64,000 nt of DNA from Rostrohypoxylon terebratum (Eukaryota > Ascomycota > Sordariomycetes > Xylariales > Hypoxylaceae). The DNA lies in the NCBI GenBank assembly GCA_022497145.1, contig MU385861.1:375934-439933 (forward strand), read 5' to 3'. Under the pieces are notes generated by a model. It was not told where the DNA came from, searched no databases, and saw only the letters and a program-made list of their open reading frames with translations. The translations under genes were made by a program, and so were the position numbers. How positions within the stretch are numbered: the first letter of the stretch is position 1; the number at the start of each line of letters is the position of its first letter. Positions 1 to 11,964 of the stretch are shown here, piece by piece.

Positions 1-18
1 TCCAAGATCATCGACACA

Positions 19-905
19 ATGTCCTTCACTAATGCGCCGGTGACGCAGAGCCTCGCCTGGGGACTCCTCATAACGTCCATAGCAGTCAGTTTGCTGGATA
101 TCAAGCACTATTTTTATATACTAGTTGACTTACATCTTTGGCGATTCCATCAAACCTGGAGAGCTCTCCTCTACCAATTATGCTACACCAATTCTGCCGA
201 GGTGCTGTTCGCTGTCATGATTGTTTATGGGTCAAGGATGGTTGAGAGGATGTGGGGATCAAGGAAATTCGCCGTAAGAGCATTGCATCGTTGAATGAAG
301 GCATACTTACAGCATAGCTAATGACGCATATTAAACAGACCTTCGTCTTCGTTACTTGGGTACTCACGAGCATCCTAACTCCCCTAATATTGACTCTGCT
401 CCTCAGGCCGATCACTCTAGGTCTCTTCAACTACCTTCCGGCCGGGCCGACACCCATAGTATTCGCAATCTTCGCCCAGTATCATTCCATGGTACCGCCT
501 ATATACAAATACAAGATCGTGACCTCCATATCGGCACCGACGGATGACCAAGCGCAAGGCATCACACTATCTAACAAGTCGTACCTATACCTACTCGCAT
601 TGCAGCTAGCCCTCTCCCAGTGGCCCGGATCTCTGCTTGGGGCGCTCATTGGTTGGCTAGTAGGTTTGGCGTGGAGGACGGAGGTTTTGCCGCGATCGCT
701 GATACGATGGCGATTGCCCGGATGGGTTGTGGGGATGAAGACACAGAGGAGAAGCCAAGAATTTGAGGGATTGCGTAGGAGACTTGAGGGAGAAGGCGCA
801 TCCACGGCGGCAGCAACCGGAGTCCAGAGCCAAGGTGAAGGCGAAAGTGGAAGACGTCGGACCATGGGCCAACAAGTTATGGATCAGTTTCAGGGCGCAT
901 TCTAA
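19..905 (+). CDS. DSC E3 ligase complex subunit 2-like rhomboid pseudoprotease
   Basis: Two exons, 19-273 and 339-905, joined in phase 0 across a 65-bp intron (GTAAGA donor, CTAAT branch point, ACAG acceptor), give 273 residues. The N-terminus carries the segment FTNAPVTQSL, typical of rhomboid-like UBAC2/Dsc2 proteins, followed by several hydrophobic segments (about residues 9-35, 58-75, 86-110, 120-140, 170-190). In yeasts and Aspergillus, Dsc2 is an ER/Golgi membrane subunit of the DSC ubiquitin ligase that activates SREBP and takes part in membrane-protein quality control; this role is inferred from the family. The tail is polar and rich in Arg, Gly and Glu, and no C-terminal UBA domain is visible, unlike S. 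pombe Dsc2. The ATG at 19 is near the window edge, but the family motif starts just after it, so the start is plausible. Another rhomboid-like protein is the main alternative. Confidence 0.68.
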
Positions 906-2732
906 GATTGCTCGGTAACGACCTACCACTACTTCGTAATACCTTAATTTATCAAGGGAAAAACGGAATGTCCTGATTCGACTCGGGTGTTATTATAGGG
1001 TTGATGGTCTTATAATGTCTACTATGTATAATCTCATCCCCCAAGGTGTTCACCCCGCACAAAGCCGCCGTGGCTGATGGATTGCAGTGAAGTCCATGTA
1101 CCTAGGTCCTAGGACCTAGATGAGCTTGAACGAGGATGGCACAGACTAACCTAGATTCAGTGATTCGCTTGGAGAAAACTCACATCCAATCCATCCATTC
1201 AGAACTAAACGTAAATATAGGTACTATTAACGCTTCACCAAAAGCACCAAAGGGATAATAATATAACATCTAATAGTATTAGTTTATTTAGGAAAATACG
1301 ATGGTGCTTTATACTAAAAATCGCCCACGTGTGCAACAGAGGCGTTGCTCATGAGCACAGCCATCCAACCGTGATTAGTGTGTTCTTTGATGCTATTAAT
1401 GGTATGTAGAAGTACCCGATTTTTGTCAGTTTTCCACGTGTGTAATTCTCGGACGCATCTTAAGTACCTAGATAGACTGACAGGGAAATCCTAGCGACAT
1501 CTCGAGACGTCAAGGCCGAAATTGCGACTCCTATGATAATGTGCTTCATTTAACTTGTGAGCAGCACTGAGCACAATGCTCAAGCACGATTCCGATCAGC
1601 AGCATCGTATATCTTACTGTGTACTATGTACAAAGTACTGAACATTGAAAAGTCCGAAAGCAAGGAGAGATAGGTGGGCAGTGGCGGGTTGCTGCAAGGG
1701 TGAGGATCGACTTTATTCTAAAGTGCAGATAAAACTGCAGGCTGCAGCCAATTGAATTGTACATCCAAGATACCTGAGGCTGTACGTGCGTACCGGGTAT
1801 CCAGATGTACCTATCTCTTTTATCGAACTCATATACCCGCATATTTACACCAGTGTACATAAGACTTAAGTGTTGTATTAATCACATAACAATTGAAATA
1901 TGTACGAGTCAACTAAATAAGAAAAACTAAGAAAGGCTAAGAAAGGCCAAGATATCTATTTCGTTTACACTAATGCTTACACACATATCAGCCCTAGGGA
2001 AGGTGCTCGTCAAACTGAATAGACTCACTTCTCCGGCGTTCGTGGTACACTAAAACCGGATGACATTCGCGGCGGCTACGTACCGGGTACACGTAAATCG
2101 ATTTGATTCCCCCAGCCCGTCCCAGCCACGAGGAAAGGGCGAAATCTCACGTTGATTGCCCGACATGGTTTAGCGCTGCCGCCCTAACGTGAAAGCGCGT
2201 GCTTTTCTAGCTCAGACTGCTGCAGGACTCTCTCCATTGCTTGGGAAAGTACGCTACTAATCATTTTTAGGTCATAATGTCCATAATAACCACTGATAAT
2301 GTCATGTCCTCCCATGTAAATTCCGTAGATCTTCAATCTGCTAAAACTCCTTTTTAAAATCCCAATCACCAACTTTACCCAACTCACATCCACGTTTTTA
2401 TTTTTGGGCTCTGACTGCATTTCTCTTGCGCAAGCGTCCCATTGTTGCCTTTCTTGGATGTCCTTGTTTTCTCTTCTCTAGAAGTTGAGGTTCTGGAATT
2501 TTGAATATTTGAATAGTCCTTTTGTATCTGGCTCTTTACGACTCCATATTACTTTCTTAAAACTACCTAGGTCCTAGGTACTTGAATTCGTAACGACGAA
2601 AATCCTGCGCCGATTCCTGACTTGAGCGAAACAAGTAGCCCTGGCATAATTCGAACCCTGGGCCTTTGCGCGATCTTCTTATATTAGTATAATGTATTTT
2701 ATAATCGGCGCCTCGGCTAGAAAGTGACAAGA
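906..2732. other. Intergenic region, no gene seen
   Basis: There are no convincing reading frames on either strand; the longest are 74-81 codons and compositionally random. It is AT-rich, with a perfect 18-bp CCTAGG-centred palindrome near 1102, a second CCTAGG doublet at 2566-2578, and an imperfect AAGAAAGGC tandem at about 1920-1950. The last few hundred bases should contain the promoter and leader of the Uds1 gene. Confidence 0.6.
1102..1119. repeat. Perfect 18-bp palindrome
   Basis: CTAGGTCCTAGGACCTAG equals its own reverse complement. It is the longest of several CCTAGG-cored palindromes in the intergenic DNA of this window. Confidence 0.9.
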
Positions 2733-5525
2733 ATGAACGGGTTTTCAAGTCGAGGTCAAAATGACTTCGAATCGGCAGCGCCGCCACCCCTACGCCCTAG
2801 GTTGACTCCTAGGCTTGCGCCGAGAGGTCCGGCGCTGGTAGAGTCGTATAGGCAGGACAGTCTGAATGACTTCGAAAAAGATCCGCCCCGGTTCAATCCA
2901 GTAAGCTCTTACCTTAGGCTTCCCTTCCAGGAACTTGCCTACGGAGAATACTTACAACCTACTAGATGAATCCGGGACGCGTCCAAAGCTCGGTGCTGGT
3001 CGATTTGAAAGATCCTGTTCAGGTACACTTACTTACCGAAACCGCCCTACTCGATAGCAAGGAATATGAGATCCTATCTCAGGAGGAAGTGGATGATTTG
3101 AAGAAGCAGTGCCAGATCTTAAGTCAACGAATCGAACAGACCAGGGCGAACCTTGCTATTCAGTCTAAATATCGCGATGCCGCCATATCGATGTCTAAGT
3201 TATATTCGCCGACGGCACCAGGTATGAAGAGAAGGAGTCTTCTAGGCCACCGACACAGTGGATCGAGTGATGCGGCGAGGGAAGCGGAGCACGAGCTTAC
3301 CACAATCCAGAGGAAGTGCGAGGATCTGGCCTCCGAATTATGGTCATTAGAGAAACGCGCCATAGAGCCCCAAAAAAGACTGTTAGAACATACCGCCGGT
3401 ATCCTACAACTTACACATAAAACGGCCAAGAAATCTGCCAACCCTTCTCCAAGAGTTCCTCTTGTTAACGGCGTTCCTGCTAGTCCCGAGAGCATGTATA
3501 CAACATCAAATGGCCGTGATAGCCTCAGCATGGACTTTTTAGAAGACGGGCTCACTTTCAACGAGGCAAGCTTGTACCGGTCCTTTGACCAGTCTGATAG
3601 ATTCAACAGCAGTCAGTTTCAACAGGGCACCATTGAGATTCCTATGAAGTCACCTATTCGGGGACAAAATAAACAGCTCACCGAAGAAACTGAGCGCCTG
3701 CGCGAAGAGAACCGAGAGCTTCGAGCTCAGGCTGAATCACTACTTGGAGGGTCTCGTCCCACTCAATCGAAGCTGATAATGGAGACGGAAAGTAAATTGG
3801 AGAGCTTCAACCGCCGGTTGCGCGAAATCATTGTGAACGCAGATCCTGCAAGGAATGGCAATTATATGGCTGTGCCATCCGGCCGACTTGAGCCTGGCGA
3901 TATGATCGGAAGTCATCTAGATTACCTTGAAAAGGGATTGGCTGCCATTTCTAGAGGAGGAAGTGGCGGCCAAATGGCTGAACAAATCCAAGCAATCAAC
4001 GCCCAAATCCAAGGTGTACTCCTAGATTCCAGCATAAACTATCCATCGCCGCCAGACGTCAATCTAGGCGTCGATGATCAGCTTAGTTATCTGCGGGACT
4101 CGCTGCAGCTGGTTGGGGACGAAATGCGACAAGGGGGTAATAGAAGCCAGGGCGCACAGTCCGAAAAGGTCCTTATGGGTCTCTGGGACATGATCCAAAC
4201 CGGTTATGCTGCCATAAGGCAACGAAGACAAGAGCGGCGAAAGGCTCGAATGGAGAAGGGATTGGACCCAGACGAGGATGAGATGTCCGATGGCGAATCT
4301 TTCGATGCCAACGAACCGTACTCATTGCTAGCATTTGAGACCAAGATACAATGGTTGTACAGGCAAGCCACCAAGCTGCAAGAGCAAAAGTGTGTCTTGA
4401 AGCGTCAAATCAAGCAGCAACGTGAGCTTAACAGCAGATCTGATTCGGAGAAGGATCAAGCATTAAGGGATAAGATGGACGAAATTGAAGAGATCAGAGA
4501 GTTGCTTCATCAGGCAGAGAAAGAAACAGATAGCGTCCGCTCACAACTCTCGATGGCCCTGGAAGACATTGAAAAGTCGCAGAAGGACCGAAGTGAAGAA
4601 TCTACTGTCATGGACGAAGCTCGGGAACAACTCAGAGAACGAAATGCCAGGATTGCTTCTCTAGAGGCTAGCGCTAGGGATGTCGAAGGGCGCCTAACAA
4701 TGGCTGAAGCTAATGTCGAAGCTATCACCGCACAGTTACAGGAGGCTCAGGAGGCAAGATATGCTAATGAAAAGGCTATCCGGGACAAGGAGAACGAGCT
4801 CAAAGCCAAGGACGAGGAGCTCGCGCAGATGACGGGCATGTTTGCTGAGCTGAAGATGGAAGCAACTCTTGCCAAAGCCGAACTTGACGGTGCCTATGGA
4901 TCGAGGAAAGAAAGAGCCGCGGAGGTCGCAGCTCTGCATAACAACTCCGAGGCTGCTAGATTGCAGAACAGAGTCGATGTGCTTGAGAAGGAGTTGAAAG
5001 CTACTGCCAAAGATCTAACTGATATCGTCAAGCAATCGGTCGAGAGCGAGAAGAAGATAGGAGAGCTAGAGAACGAGCTCGACCGAGTCAAGACCGAACG
5101 CTCTAAGATCAAGGACGAGAAGGACATGATGAGCGAGGAGCTGGAAAGGCGGCTCCGCGAAGCCACCACCGATGTCGAGGAAAGTCTCGGCAGAGAGATC
5201 GCAAGGCTCCGGAAGGAGAAAGAGCAGATCCAAGATGATCTCGACAAGGAAAGGCTAGGACCAGGTCGAATTCCGTTGTCGCCAGGCGGTACCAGCAAGA
5301 CATCCTACCTCACCGATTCATACAGGTCGGGGTTGAGAGCCGAGAGGAAGAAGTACGAGGAACAATTAAGAGTATGTATAATCTACAGCTATCCCTTCTG
5401 TCATAACCCATTCCAGCTAACACGTTTGGCAGGCGGAACAAATGGTACGGAGGAAGCTCGAAGACGAGCTAAGAACATTGAAGAGGGCACAAGGACCCGG
5501 GAAAAGCCCATTGAGCCCTCGGTGA
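2733..5525 (+). CDS. Uds1-domain protein (up-regulated during septation)
   Basis: Three exons, 2733-2900, 2966-5371 and 5433-5525, give 888 residues. Both introns (65 and 61 bp) are in phase 0; the second has a clear CTAAC branch point. Residues about 72-200 (starting DPVQVHLLTETALLDSKEYE) match the fungal Uds1 domain named after S. pombe Usp1, a gene induced at septation. The rest is long coiled coil (about 220-270, 330-400, 450-860) rich in Glu, Lys and Arg. The protein ends in a short basic, Pro/Ser-rich tail after the last intron; without that splice the frame would run on into low-complexity sequence. The first 56 residues are Pro/Arg-rich and probably disordered. I chose the ATG at 2733; a GTG at 2724 is in frame but unlikely. 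A scaffolding role in septation or polarity is inferred from the family only. Confidence 0.85.
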
Positions 5526-6420
5526 GGAGACGTACATTCGAGTCGTTCGTTCTATTGTTGAATATTATACCCACATATATCCTTTTGTCAAAGGCATATT
5601 TTTTTTTTCCTTTTTATTTTTGTATAAAAGTTCGGCCATCGGTTCGGCTCAGTTTTAGATACTCCATGCATTGGGATGGCGATTGGAAAAATTCTTGGAT
5701 TACCATTGTACCACTCGACTTTGTTTTCACAATCGGGTTTATTACTATGTTTTGGGACGTTCAACTTTAGCGAACAATTGGATGTGTTTAAAGATGAAAA
5801 TGAGAAGATGATTACCCAAATGCGTCCTTTCGTCTATGCCTACCTGCCTGCTTACCTACCTTTGCCCATTGCCATATCTTCCCAGTAACCTGCCAACTTT
5901 GAACTTAAGGCTACGGTCAAGCCGCCATCCCACGCCAACGATACTAGTATCGAACCAGGCGCCAATGGATCGGTTCGCCGGTGCCAAGGTCGGAGACTGC
6001 CTAGTAGACGACAGACGAGTTTCCCACCTTCGGTTTCCGGAAGTCGCCAAGACCATGGGCGTGCAACGTGGACCAGGTTCGCCGATACGACTGGTCCTCC
6101 CTTCCCCTGCGCTTGTCATTAGCGGCGAGGCCAATAGGGAGGTCGCACCTCGAATTTCTCTTCTACGCCCGCCAGGTTCAGATCTAGATCTTGCCGTTCC
6201 TGCATGTTGGCGATAGCTGTGTAGATTCCAGGGGCGTACGCCCGCTTTTCATCTCCGCACGTTAGATAAGGGCATATAATAATATGGTGAGATTCCCTGA
6301 GTTGGGATTGAAGTTGTAGGACTCTTGTCTTGCACCAGGTCTAAAGCAAATTACTTGCTTGCTTGGTGAAGAGGTTCGTGGAAGCTATACTGACAAGAGG
6401 ACGCATTCAGTAAGACCACG
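5526..6420. other. Intergenic region between two genes on the same strand
   Basis: It holds the 3' end of the Uds1 gene, including a T-rich tract at about 5580-5630, and the promoter of the nuclease gene. An open frame at 5836-6216 begins with repeats of Tyr, Leu and Pro and resembles no family I know; I do not call it a gene. Confidence 0.5.
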
Positions 6421-8417
6421 ATGGCACTGCTTCAGCTGGTTGTGGGCACCCTTCTCACCATCACCGGGGCCTCGGCTCAGTCAATTGCTCAAATCAATGG
6501 TGATCGCTTTCTGTCACCATTCAATGGCCAAAGCGTGAGCAATGTGACGGGAATCGTGACGGCGAAGGGTCCCGACGGGATATGGCTTCGGTCCGTTAAA
6601 CCGGGTCACGATAAGCGCGTCTCGGATGGTCTCTACGTGTACGGCTCGACACTCGCCAAAAACACTAGCATCAGCGTCGGAGACGTCATTGTCGTCGATG
6701 GCAAAGTGAGCGAGTACCGCTCTAGCAAGAACTACTTGTATATGACAGAGCTCGCATCACCGACGGTAAAGGCGATTCTAGAGCACGGGAAGAATGTCGA
6801 TCCGATTGTAATCGGCAAAGGGGGGTTCTATCCACCTACTAAGCAATACTCCGGTTTGGATAAAGGTGGTGTTTTTGCCGTGCCGAATAACCAGAGCTTG
6901 GTCTCGGTCGAGAACCCTCGATTAGAACCAGAGTTGTACGGCTTGGACTTTTGGGAGAGCCTGATGGGTGAATTGGTCACGATCGAGAATCCCCGTGCGG
7001 TTGGGAAGCCGAACCAGTATGGCGACACGTGGGTCGTTGGGGATTGGAAAACGACGGGCGATAATGAAAGGACTGGTCTCACCGTTTCTTCTGGTGACGG
7101 CAACCCGGAGGCTATAATCATCGGCAGTCCGCTCGACGGTTCGCCTAACCCGACAAATACTCGGCTAGGTGCCCATCTAGAAACCATCACCGGCGTCGTA
7201 TCCCAGGCCTTCGGGTTCTATCGCATCTTACCTTTGACCAACATATCCGTCATCCAATCCCTCGCTCCCGAAGTACCGCCACCAACCTCACTCGTCAGCG
7301 ACGGGACTTGCAAGGGTATCACAGTCGGCAGCTACAACATCGAGAACTTCTACGCGGGCGACACCGCCCACGTGCAAGCCGTCGCAAAGCACATCGTCGA
7401 GTTCCTACAGACGCCCGACCTCGTCGCGATCCAAGAAGTCCAAGACGATAACGGCGAAACGGACGACGGCACCGTAGACGCGGACCAGACCCTCGACGCC
7501 CTGGTCTCCGCCATCCGCGGTCTAAGCAATGCCAGCGTTAGCTACAACTACACCTACATCAGCCCCCTGAACGACGAATCCGGCGGCGCGCCAGGCGGCA
7601 ACATCCGCGTCGCGTACCTGTACCGGGCAAGCGTCCTGCAGCTGCGCAACCCGAACAAGGGGAACGCGACGACAGCCAACGAGGTCCTGCCCGGTCCCGA
7701 GCTAAAGTACAACCCGGGGTACGTGGACCCCGCGAACGAGGCGTGGACGGACAGCAGGAAGCCGTTGGCGGCGGCGTGGGAGCTGGTGGGGGGTAAGGGG
7801 CGGCGGGCGCTGTTCACGGTGAACGTGCACTGGACGTCGAAGGGGGGCAGCTCGTCGCTGCACGGCGACGCGAGGCCGCCCGTGAATGGGGGCGTGGACG
7901 TGAGGCAGAGGCAGGCTGAGGTTACGGCGGTGAGTACCTGGGTTTCATTCTTCCTTTTAATCTAATAATTCTCGCCTCTAGAACCCCCCCCCCCCCCCCA
8001 AAAAAAAAAAAACTAGGTAAAATAGAGAGAACAAGGCGGAGAAAGTACTTGGCTGACCCTGACCTGATAATCTGACCAACAAAACAGGCCTTCACCGCCG
8101 CCATCCTCGCGGCCGACCCCTCGGCCTACATCCTGACGCTCGGCGACTTCAACGAGTTCGCCTTCGCGCAGCCGGTCGCCGACTTCGCGCGGCTGTCCGG
8201 ACTCGCCGACCTCGACGCCGCGGCCCACATCCCGCCCCAGGAGAGGTACACGTACCTGTACGATATGAACTCGCAGGAGCTGGATCACGTCTTCGTGAGC
8301 CCCGGGTTGGCGTGCAAGGTGAAGGGGTTCGAGCACGTCCACGTGAACACTTGGGTCGCGTACGGGGACCAGACGTCGGATCATGATCCTAGTGTCGGGA
8401 AGTTCAACATTTGCTAA
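6421..8417 (+). CDS. Secreted endonuclease/exonuclease/phosphatase-fold nuclease
   Basis: Two exons, 6421-7929 and 8088-8417 (phase 0, 158-bp intron), give 612 residues. A signal peptide (about 1-19, ending ASAQ) is followed by an N-terminal beta-rich region of the kind found in ExeM/NucH-type extracellular nucleases (about 20-290). The EEP catalytic domain then shows the metal and catalytic motifs in order: SYNIENF (Asn306), IQEVQD (Glu339), HWTSKGG, GDFNEF (522-527) and SDHDP (600-604) at the extreme C-terminus. All key residues are present, so the enzyme should be active on extracellular DNA or RNA or on a phosphodiester substrate; the exact substrate cannot be told. Several N-glycosylation sequons support secretion. 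The last two catalytic motifs lie in exon 2, so splicing is required for activity. The coding part after 7300 is strikingly GC-rich compared with the first half. Confidence 0.85.
7984..8012 (+). repeat. C16-A13 homopolymer pair inside the nuclease intron
   Basis: Sixteen C followed directly by thirteen A lie within the 7930-8087 intron. It is prone to replication slippage and sequencing error, but intronic, so length changes would not shift the coding frame. Confidence 0.9.
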
Positions 8418-10172
8418 GTCTGGGCCATCTGGGCTGGTGTGGTTGATGATGCTAAAGGCTATCGATCTATTTCATGATATTGTGGATTTTGCGACGGGAA
8501 GTAATACTAGGAAGATAGGTATTTACGAATATCGCATCCTAATATGGCACATGTAATTGATATACTTATTCCCATGCTATTTGACGAATTTTAAACTCCG
8601 AAGGGGTGTGTTGTCGTATAAGCGTCCAGACCATTTTACGCCCCCCCCTATTCATAAACCCCTAACCCATTATAGAGCCATTACTTCGAAGGCCGATGGA
8701 CATTGGGTAAATTATCCGTAGCAGTCGTTTTCCATTACGGGGAGCAAATAGGCTATAGGAATACGCGTTGGCCGCATAAATAAATATATCCTTTACCCGC
8801 GCCGTCATCCCTGAACCGCTACGTTTTTGGGGCGGCCGTTGCACGCCGATATGCTATGCACCCCATATATGCCGGGTCGCGGCTCAAGATCTGGATCTGA
8901 CCACCATCGCGGCGGCCCCCTAAACTAGAATGTAACCGCTGTGCTGGTTATGTACGCTAGATGCGGTGGATGTCGTGCAGGATGTCGTAAGCAGCGTGGT
9001 GTCTATAATGGAAAATTTCCTAGTTCCGTTGCCTCCATTCGCCGACGTGAGAGTGACGATGATTCATCGAGTATAGTCTGTCTTATGCTGCACGCATACA
9101 CAGTAGTGGGAGGGTGACTAATGCCCAGCTATGATTCCTCCATAGACCGACGAAGGAGTTGAGTAGGCAGGTAGGTAGGTATAAACTAAACCAAAGGAGA
9201 CGCCGGCAGCGCGAGGCACACCTATATGTATGCAAATCCACGCTCCCATTTTCCATTTTCGTCGGCGTCATTTTGCATATGGGCGTGCATATCGCGTCGA
9301 CAATCGCACCTATTACAGCGCCTGGACGTGGATGGGCTTTCAATTTTTCCCTCTTCCTTCGGTCGACTTATTATTATACGCCACACCGAATTCCCGAATC
9401 CCTACCTATCCTATAAGACCAAGTCCGTGCAACTACCTACCTACCTAATCTTCCTACGAAAAAGGACATCATGTTCGGATAAAATTGGCCACGGTAAGGC
9501 TTTCGAAGCTGGCTGGCTAGCTGGGAACATCTGAGATGCTGAGATGCTGAGATGAGAAAATACGTGACATCGCCTATCTTCCTCCGCCCATCCCGCGCGC
9601 ATCCGCCCCACGATAATCGAATTCACAGAGGATTTTTCGGGTACGCCGTTCGCGGTAACAAGTTTTGCGGTAACAAAGTTCTCAAACCCAGTCGTCGGGG
9701 TTCGCGCTCGGCATCAATCCAACCTGCAGGCGGACGCACATAGGTCATGGCGGTATTGGCATCCAATTCATCCAATTCCCCTAACGAGTTAGTCCGGGAC
9801 TCCGGGCGCTTGTTATGTTGTATGTTGTATGCATCATTCTTTTTTTTTCCTTTTTCCACGAAAAAAAGTTGGCTTGCCGTGCATATGGATCATACATGTA
9901 TCATCGCTAACAAAAAAAAAAAAAAGTTCCCAATGCAACAACGACAACGCCAGCGCCAGCGCACACCGACCTTCCCTACATTCCCTGGATACTTACCTAG
10001 GTCCTACTTACCTACTTACCTTACGTAGACATCTATGCGAAACCATTTTTGGTGATTTCATAATACGAAAACGTACTACATAGAGTCTTACATCCCACAT
10101 CCCACCCATCCCCATCCCCGAAATCCGCCGCCGCTCGGACGTGCGCCCATGGATTCGGGATTTGTACATACT

Positions 10173-10191
10173 ACATAGTATCGTACTATGT
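10173..10191. repeat. 8-bp inverted repeat, 3-base loop
   Basis: ACATAGTA and TACTATGT flank the loop TCG. It belongs to a recurring TACTATGTA-type inverted-repeat motif also seen at 15344, 17310 and 20400, and directly abuts the ATCTCGC heptamer array. Confidence 0.85.
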
Positions 10192-10226
10192 ATCTCGCAT
10201 CTCGCATCTCGCAGCTCGCAGCTCGC
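10192..10226. repeat. Heptamer tandem array (ATCTCGC/AGCTCGC, 5 copies)
   Basis: Three copies of ATCTCGC are followed by two of AGCTCGC with an exact 7-bp period. It is one of the clearest of the many period-7 arrays in this window. Confidence 0.9.
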
Positions 10227-11964
10227 ACACCTTGCCTCAGCTGAGAAAAGGCGAGCCATCCCCCCTGTCCTGTCCTGTCTCATCCTATCCCAGCACACCT
10301 AGCGCATTGTTCTCGTGGGAACAAGATTAATACCTATTTTTAGCTTTCTAGAATATTTTTTTTTTCAGCTGTCCTTCCCTCCCCCTCATTCCCCCCCATT
10401 ATTATGCGCCAGCGAACCCCCCTTCCCCCCTCTCCTCCCCCCTTTTTGATTGGGCTGCGTGGCGTAAAAGGGAAAAAGGGCGATCTTCAGGAACGCGCGT
10501 GCTGTGGTTGGCTGAAAATCTGCGGGATGGACCGATTTGGAAATTTCTCCTCTTTTTTTCTTTTTGGGTGAGCCGTTCCAAGCTGGCGGCGTTTTTTTCG
10601 CCTTTTTTCTCTCTCTCTACGTACCTTTTACTAGTATGTACGCAGTACATATACATACTACATTGCATACATACCTAGATATGAAGTTGCATACGTAAGT
10701 TAGGGGTGTGCGAAGAGTCAGTCAGAAATCACATGGATTTCCGTTCATGCTGGGTCGGCTCTTTGCCGGACCAATCCTCATCCCAGAAGGGCCAAAGTTG
10801 CGAGAATTTCGTTGGTGACGAATACTTATGTGCGTACGTCCGCCTTGTTTAAAAAGCCACATCGGGATTTATTACAGATTAGGATTCATCACTGCCACTG
10901 TATCATGCCAGCGTTAGGAGTGGACCCTCGCCGCCCTCGTAAGGCGGTAGGCCGTAGGCGGTATTTGAAAAAAAAAAATCGTATGTACCTAAGACACGAG
11001 AGGCACCAATGATCATCTTCATTACGACGAAAACTATTAGACGGTTTTGGGTCTGGTAATATTATTGTCTCGTTGGCTCCGTTCTGCATCTTCCTTTTCG
11101 ACCCGCTCCACCGAGAAAAGCGAATAACGTCTGTACACACCAACCTTGCGGCGAGGAATTTCTTTCTTAGACTACTAATGGTTCGTCCCGTCATCACCGC
11201 AACCATCGTGTCAACTATGATTTGCCACGCCCCGGAGGCGTAGAATAATTTCTCCATCATGACAAAACAGAAAAACAAAGGGGAAGAAAATAACCTAATC
11301 AGCCTCGTTGCTGCTTTGCTCTCCAGAACAAGTGACGTGGCCGAAAGGAGCAAGAAGCAGGAGGCAAGAAGCTGATATCCTTAATTCTTATGTATGATGC
11401 AATAGTACTGAATCAATTTCTCGCCTCGCCCCCCTCGCCGAAGAATAAGACACGACAAAACGCCTGTAAACATGTAGGACCGGGTATGTGTTTTGAATGC
11501 AGACCCTTTCGCCAGATAAAAAAAAGAGACGTTGCAACCAGAAGAGAGTAAAAAGAGATGTGTACGTAAAAAAAAAAAACGGAGGTTGCAAATCTAAAAA
11601 CTTGACTATGCCTCATCCATGCCTGTGAACAAACCCCGCCAGAACCAGATGTGAAGCCTGTTACTCCTAAACACACCAAACGACGATGCCGGTCCAGAAT
11701 TATGGAAGAAAAGAGAAAAAATGCGTCCCAAGTGGATGAAACGACCAATGCCATATGATTAAGTGGGGGGTGTAATGGTATAATGGGGTATTAATAATGT
11801 CGACTCGCCATAGAGGTATCGCCCGAACCGCAATCATAAACGAGGATAAACGAGGAACGTGATGAGATGGTTGATTAAAGATGTGTAAGGCGTGTTCCCG
11901 CGTGAACGAGAAAAACGGGACTCCCAAGAATCGAAGAGGATCTCATGCGTGACACGTCAACGAT

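Larger units (their letters stand above)
8418..11964. other. 3.5-kb intergenic region between convergent genes
   Basis: I find no supported gene. Overlapping short frames at 9159-9626 and 9747-10083 are low in complexity and lack family features. The region holds many poly-A and poly-T tracts (9838-9870, 9911-9926, 10358-10368, 11566-11580), an 8-bp CTGAGATG tandem at 9531-9555, a CCTAGGTCC motif near 9995, an inverted repeat at 10173-10191 and the heptamer array at 10192-10226. Both flanking genes end into it, so it contains two 3' UTRs. Confidence 0.5.

Noticed and set aside
2640..2710. tRNA-like B-box GGGTTCGAATT on the minus strand before the Uds1 gene
   Set aside because: No A-box or stems can be found around it; the TTCGAA core is common by chance.
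5836..6216. 126-codon plus frame after the Uds1 gene
   Set aside because: It has a low-complexity start, no recognisable domain, and an overlapping open frame on the opposite strand; more likely UTR or promoter.
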